A stretch of 64,000 nucleotides of DNA from Ilyomonas sp965214235. Its GTDB lineage: Bacteria > Bacteroidota > Bacteroidia > Chitinophagales > Chitinophagaceae. Positions 62,019 to 64,000 of this stretch are shown here, piece after piece. The notes under the pieces were generated by a model that was given only the letters and a program-made list of their open reading frames with translations, searched no databases and had not been told where the DNA came from. The stretch spans positions 1,319,187 through 1,383,186 of the forward strand of contig CBDCBH010000002.1 of the NCBI GenBank assembly GCA_965214235.1. The letters are read 5' to 3'. The position numbers were made by a program, and so were the translations under genes. Position 1 is the first letter of the stretch. Each line of letters opens with the position of its first letter.

Positions 62019-62984
62019 TTATAAATTAATTTTATGCGGAAATATTGATTTAGGTAGCATTCCATGCACACCTTTTTGGGGACTGTTCACAACTTGAGTG
62101 ATGTGAAAATTCACCGCTAAACTACACAATACATAAGCATCTTCTGGCGACAAATTAATAAAGCGTTCCAGAAAATCAATCATGTTTTTTAAAGCCAGTT
62201 CTAAGGCTTCATCTAAAGTTTGAGCAAAGCCCATTGTGATGATATGAGTTGGAGTTTCGGCGATTGGTGTTGTCAGTTGTAAATCCTTGCGAAGTTTGAG
62301 GGTAATTCTTCCGTTCATCGAAGTTTCAATGGCGGTGACATTTACTTCCCCGTCTCCTTGTGCAGAATGTCCATCACCAATAGAAAATAATCCGCCTGGT
62401 ACAAAAATCGGCAAAAATAAACGAGAACCCGCTTGCAGTTCCCGGTTGTCGATATTACCGCCGTAAGAACCTGGTGGGATAGAAGTTCGAGAGGTTTCTG
62501 GAGTAGCGACACCAAGAATTCCAAAAAACGGTTTGAGGGGAATTTTTATACCAGCACCCGGCGGAAATTCCGCGATATTGTTTGCTAAATCTAGCGGAAT
62601 AAATCTCAAAGCAGGTTGAGGAAACTGATGTGGTAAAGCTCCCCAACCTGTACGAATGGCATTGAAGCCGATAGGTAAACTAGGTGCGATCGCATCTAAT
62701 TGTACTTCTAAAACATCCCCTGGTTCGGCATCGCGTACATAAATCGGCCCTGTGAGTAAATGCGGCCCCCCAGCAATTTTGCGTTCTGGTAGAAGATTTT
62801 GGCAGATGTCGAGAAATTCTGGTGTGACAAATTCAGGTGGTGCTTTGTCATAAACGTAGTAACCAGTATAAGTTTCTACATCAACCGTATCGCCAGAGTC
62901 AATAGTGAGGGCTGGTTTTAACAGATGGGAGAAACCACCCAGATGCACGGTTTCTTTAGTAGCTTTTAAAATGTAATGAGTCAT
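62019..62984 (-). CDS. Acetamidase/formamidase family protein
   Basis: 321 residues, full length for the FmdA/AmdA family. Typical features: DTVDVETYTGYYVYD near the start, PIYVRDAEPGDVLEVQLDAI, FGILGVATPETS with PPGSYGGNIDNRELQAG, IGDGHSAQGDGEVNVTAIE (the GDxHxAQGDGE active-site signature) and the late AYVLCSLAVNFHITQVVN. It hydrolyses formamide or acetamide to ammonia and the acid, or is an oligomeric relative of unknown substrate. It is 24 bases upstream of the TauE gene on the same strand and probably cotranscribed. Confidence 0.93.
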   Translation of the reverse strand: MTHYILKATKETVHLGGFSHLLKPALTIDSGDTVDVETYTGYYVYDKAPPEFVTPEFLDICQNLLPERKIAGGPHLLTGPIYVRDAEPGDVLEVQLDAIAPSLPIGFNAIRTGWGALPHQFPQPALRFIPLDLANNIAEFPPGAGIKIPLKPFFGILGVATPETSRTSIPPGSYGGNIDNRELQAGSRLFLPIFVPGGLFSIGDGHSAQGDGEVNVTAIETSMNGRITLKLRKDLQLTTPIAETPTHIITMGFAQTLDEALELALKNMIDFLERFINLSPEDAYVLCSLAVNFHITQVVNSPQKGVHGMLPKSIFPHKINL

Positions 62985-63062
62985 ATCATATCTAGGGCTA
63001 AGTAGGTCGGCGAGAAAAAAACCAAATTATGTAACGAAAAGTAAAATCTCTGTATTTGGCTC

Positions 63063-63112
63063 GTAGTTGCGCTTTAGCGCATCCGGATAAAGATGCGCTA
63101 AAGCGCAACTAC
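63063..63112. repeat. 21-bp perfect inverted repeat (cyanobacterial interspersed hairpin)
   Basis: Left arm 63063-63083 starts GTAGTTGCGCTTTAGCGC; the right arm 63092-63112 is its exact complement, with an 8-nt loop CGGATAAA. The arms themselves contain the nested palindrome GCGCTTTAGCGC/GCGCTAAAGCGC. It resembles interspersed intergenic repeats of Nostocales and has no coding capacity. Confidence 0.8.
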
Positions 63113-63230
63113 AAACGATGATTATTTGCGCCGACTTACTTATTTCATTCTATTTTTACGGCAGTTTTTACGAATCTTTTTGAGAAAAATAAGAATTTAA
63201 ACCGAATCTTAGTTGAGAACCGTAGTTTTT

Positions 63231-63270
63231 GCCCTCACCCTAAATCCCTCTCCCCTATATGGGAGAGGGA
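63231..63270. repeat. CCCTCACCC-TCCCTCTCCC hairpin repeat
   Basis: TCCCTCTCCC (63245-63254) pairs with GGGAGAGGGA (63261-63270) around CTATAT, preceded by CCCTCACCCTAAA. This C-rich block is a widespread REP-like element in heterocystous cyanobacteria and could also act as a terminator for the minus-strand gene ending at 63290. Confidence 0.75.
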
Positions 63271-63289
63271 CTTTGAAATTCAACTTTCG

Positions 63290-63910
63290 TCAAGCCTCAG
63301 ATGAAAGGATGCCTACTAATACTCGTACCAAATCTTCTAAACCTTCAGGAACACGATAAAGTTTAATATCTTCTGTAATTAGCTTTTGTTGTCTATTGAG
63401 TGTACCAAATTTCCAGTCATCTCCATTAGTAACTGCGCCAAATAAAATTGATGATTGATCATCTAGAGTCTGATCGAGAGCTATTAATTCTACTGCTAGC
63501 TGTGTAAAGCCCCTTCTGATATCTGATTGTTTTGCTTCAATCACCAATAGGGAGTTAGAATTATGTAAATAATAATCCAAAGTACCTTTGAGCTTTTCGT
63601 CCACATTAATTGGATACTCACTATATAGTTTAGCTTTTGTCTGAGCGCAGATTTCAGCTAGGATAGGAGCAATCATAAATTCTCTAATTGATATCTCAGC
63701 CGTCGGATTAAAAAGCTTTATATTGCGCTGTAAATATTTTTGCAAAAATTCTAAATAGCTAACCTCAGCAAAGTATTTTGGTAATTCTAGCTCTGTGCGA
63801 TCGTAGCTGTACTCAAACTCAGCTACTATATCTATTGTTGGATTAGGTAACAAAAAGTATTGACTAAAAGTGTAACTTTGTTCAGGTTTTAAAATTCTAT
63901 ATTTGCTCAT
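63290..63910 (-). CDS. Putative PD-(D/E)xK nuclease-fold protein
   Basis: 206 residues. The core GTLDYYLHNSNSLLVIEAKQ (about 109-128) gives Asp112, Glu126 and Lys128, a D-x(n)-ExK arrangement like the PD-(D/E)xK nucleases. An upstream helix with conserved Glu (IAPILAEICAQTKAKLY) and the following GFTQLAVELIALDQ helix fit this fold. It resembles stand-alone cyanobacterial hypothetical proteins and type I restriction-like nuclease cores. No methylase is adjacent, so restriction is unlikely. Function unknown. Confidence 0.7.
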   Translation of the reverse strand: MSKYRILKPEQSYTFSQYFLLPNPTIDIVAEFEYSYDRTELELPKYFAEVSYLEFLQKYLQRNIKLFNPTAEISIREFMIAPILAEICAQTKAKLYSEYPINVDEKLKGTLDYYLHNSNSLLVIEAKQSDIRRGFTQLAVELIALDQTLDDQSSILFGAVTNGDDWKFGTLNRQQKLITEDIKLYRVPEGLEDLVRVLVGILSSEA

Positions 63911-63942
63911 GTTTTTTATTGTGAATAAACTAGATCAAAAAT

Positions 63943-63975
63943 ATTACGAATTACAAATTACGAATTACGAATTAG
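63943..63975. repeat. Heptanucleotide tandem repeat (STRR-like)
   Basis: Four tandem copies of ATTACGA/ATTACAA run from 63943 to 63970, followed by a partial ATTAG. Short tandemly repeated 7-mers are a known feature of heterocystous cyanobacteria. Confidence 0.75.
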
Positions 63976-64000
63976 TATTATTATCTCAATAATTTGCTAA

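Larger units (their letters stand above)
62985..63289. other. Repeat-bearing intergenic region
   Basis: 305 bases with no gene. It carries two hairpin repeats (listed separately), an arrangement typical of filamentous cyanobacterial spacers. Confidence 0.6.

Noticed and set aside
1..64000. CRISPR arrays, tRNA or rRNA genes, insertion sequences
   Set aside because: I looked for regularly spaced repeats, TTCRANY-type tRNA arms with acceptor stems, and transposase motifs on both strands and found none that hold up.

Overview
The window is a join of two unrelated genomes. Positions 1 to about 59,660 come from a Bacteroidota bacterium, most likely family Chitinophagaceae. Evidence: TAnnTTTG promoter boxes, almost no Shine-Dalgarno sequences, a gliding-motility/type IX secretion C-terminal domain, FG-GAP/UnbV lipoproteins, many secreted enzymes, and a heptosyltransferase/carbamoyltransferase glycan locus. 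Positions 59,661 to 64,000 look like a filamentous cyanobacterium (Nostocales type). Evidence: four GCGATCGC (HIP1) sites in 4.3 kb and none noticed before it, heptanucleotide tandem repeats, GC-rich hairpin repeats, and a set of cyanobacterial-type genes. The junction cuts a response regulator and an amino-acid ABC permease in mid-gene. No mobile element lies there, so an assembly chimera (for example from a cyanobacterial culture with an attached heterotroph) is the simplest reading.

Layout of the Bacteroidota part. 0-10 kb: secreted TIM-barrel isomerase-like protein, VOC protein, amidase, lipoprotein, KilA-N/KilAC antirepressor-like protein, alpha/beta hydrolase, a very large FG-GAP lipoprotein, UppS. 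10-15 kb: a sugar locus with a Nudix-fold regulator whose catalytic box is degenerate, a candidate operator, a GH51 arabinofuranosidase, a fuconolactonase-type amidohydrolase and a zinc dehydrogenase. 15-20 kb: Kup potassium transporter, a type IX cargo protein, an acidic ORF. 20-28 kb: two divergent operons for a carbamoylated, probably heptose-containing glycan. 28-36 kb: housekeeping and stress genes (DinB polymerase, GrpE, DnaJ, YpdA, GNAT, lactonase, RRM protein). 36-43 kb: a 1,151-residue putative outer-membrane protein, then a four-gene DUF2382/PRC-barrel/OmpA cassette, then an SDR plus rhamnose-mutarotase-type pair. 44-58.5 kb: HAD phosphatase, SIMPL protein, MpaB-like protein, methionine-type aminotransferase, EPS-initiating sugar transferase, a CHAT protease with TPRs, PurH, a frameshifted M1 aminopeptidase, a membrane-anchored nuclease, and a WYL regulator next to a DinB-family protein. 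58.6-59.3 kb: a heavily decayed epoxide-hydrolase-like pseudogene.

The cyanobacterial part holds the end of a polar amino-acid ABC permease and its ATPase, a frameshifted small antitoxin-like gene, an NADPH-dependent FMN reductase, a half-size TauE/SafE permease, an acetamidase/formamidase, repeats, and a small PD-(D/E)xK-like protein.

The most striking non-coding signal is a 12-base motif, AGTAAAAACAAA. It recurs throughout the Bacteroidota part, mostly just after stop codons and often as the 5' flank of a terminator stem. I saw no tRNA, rRNA, CRISPR array or insertion sequence.
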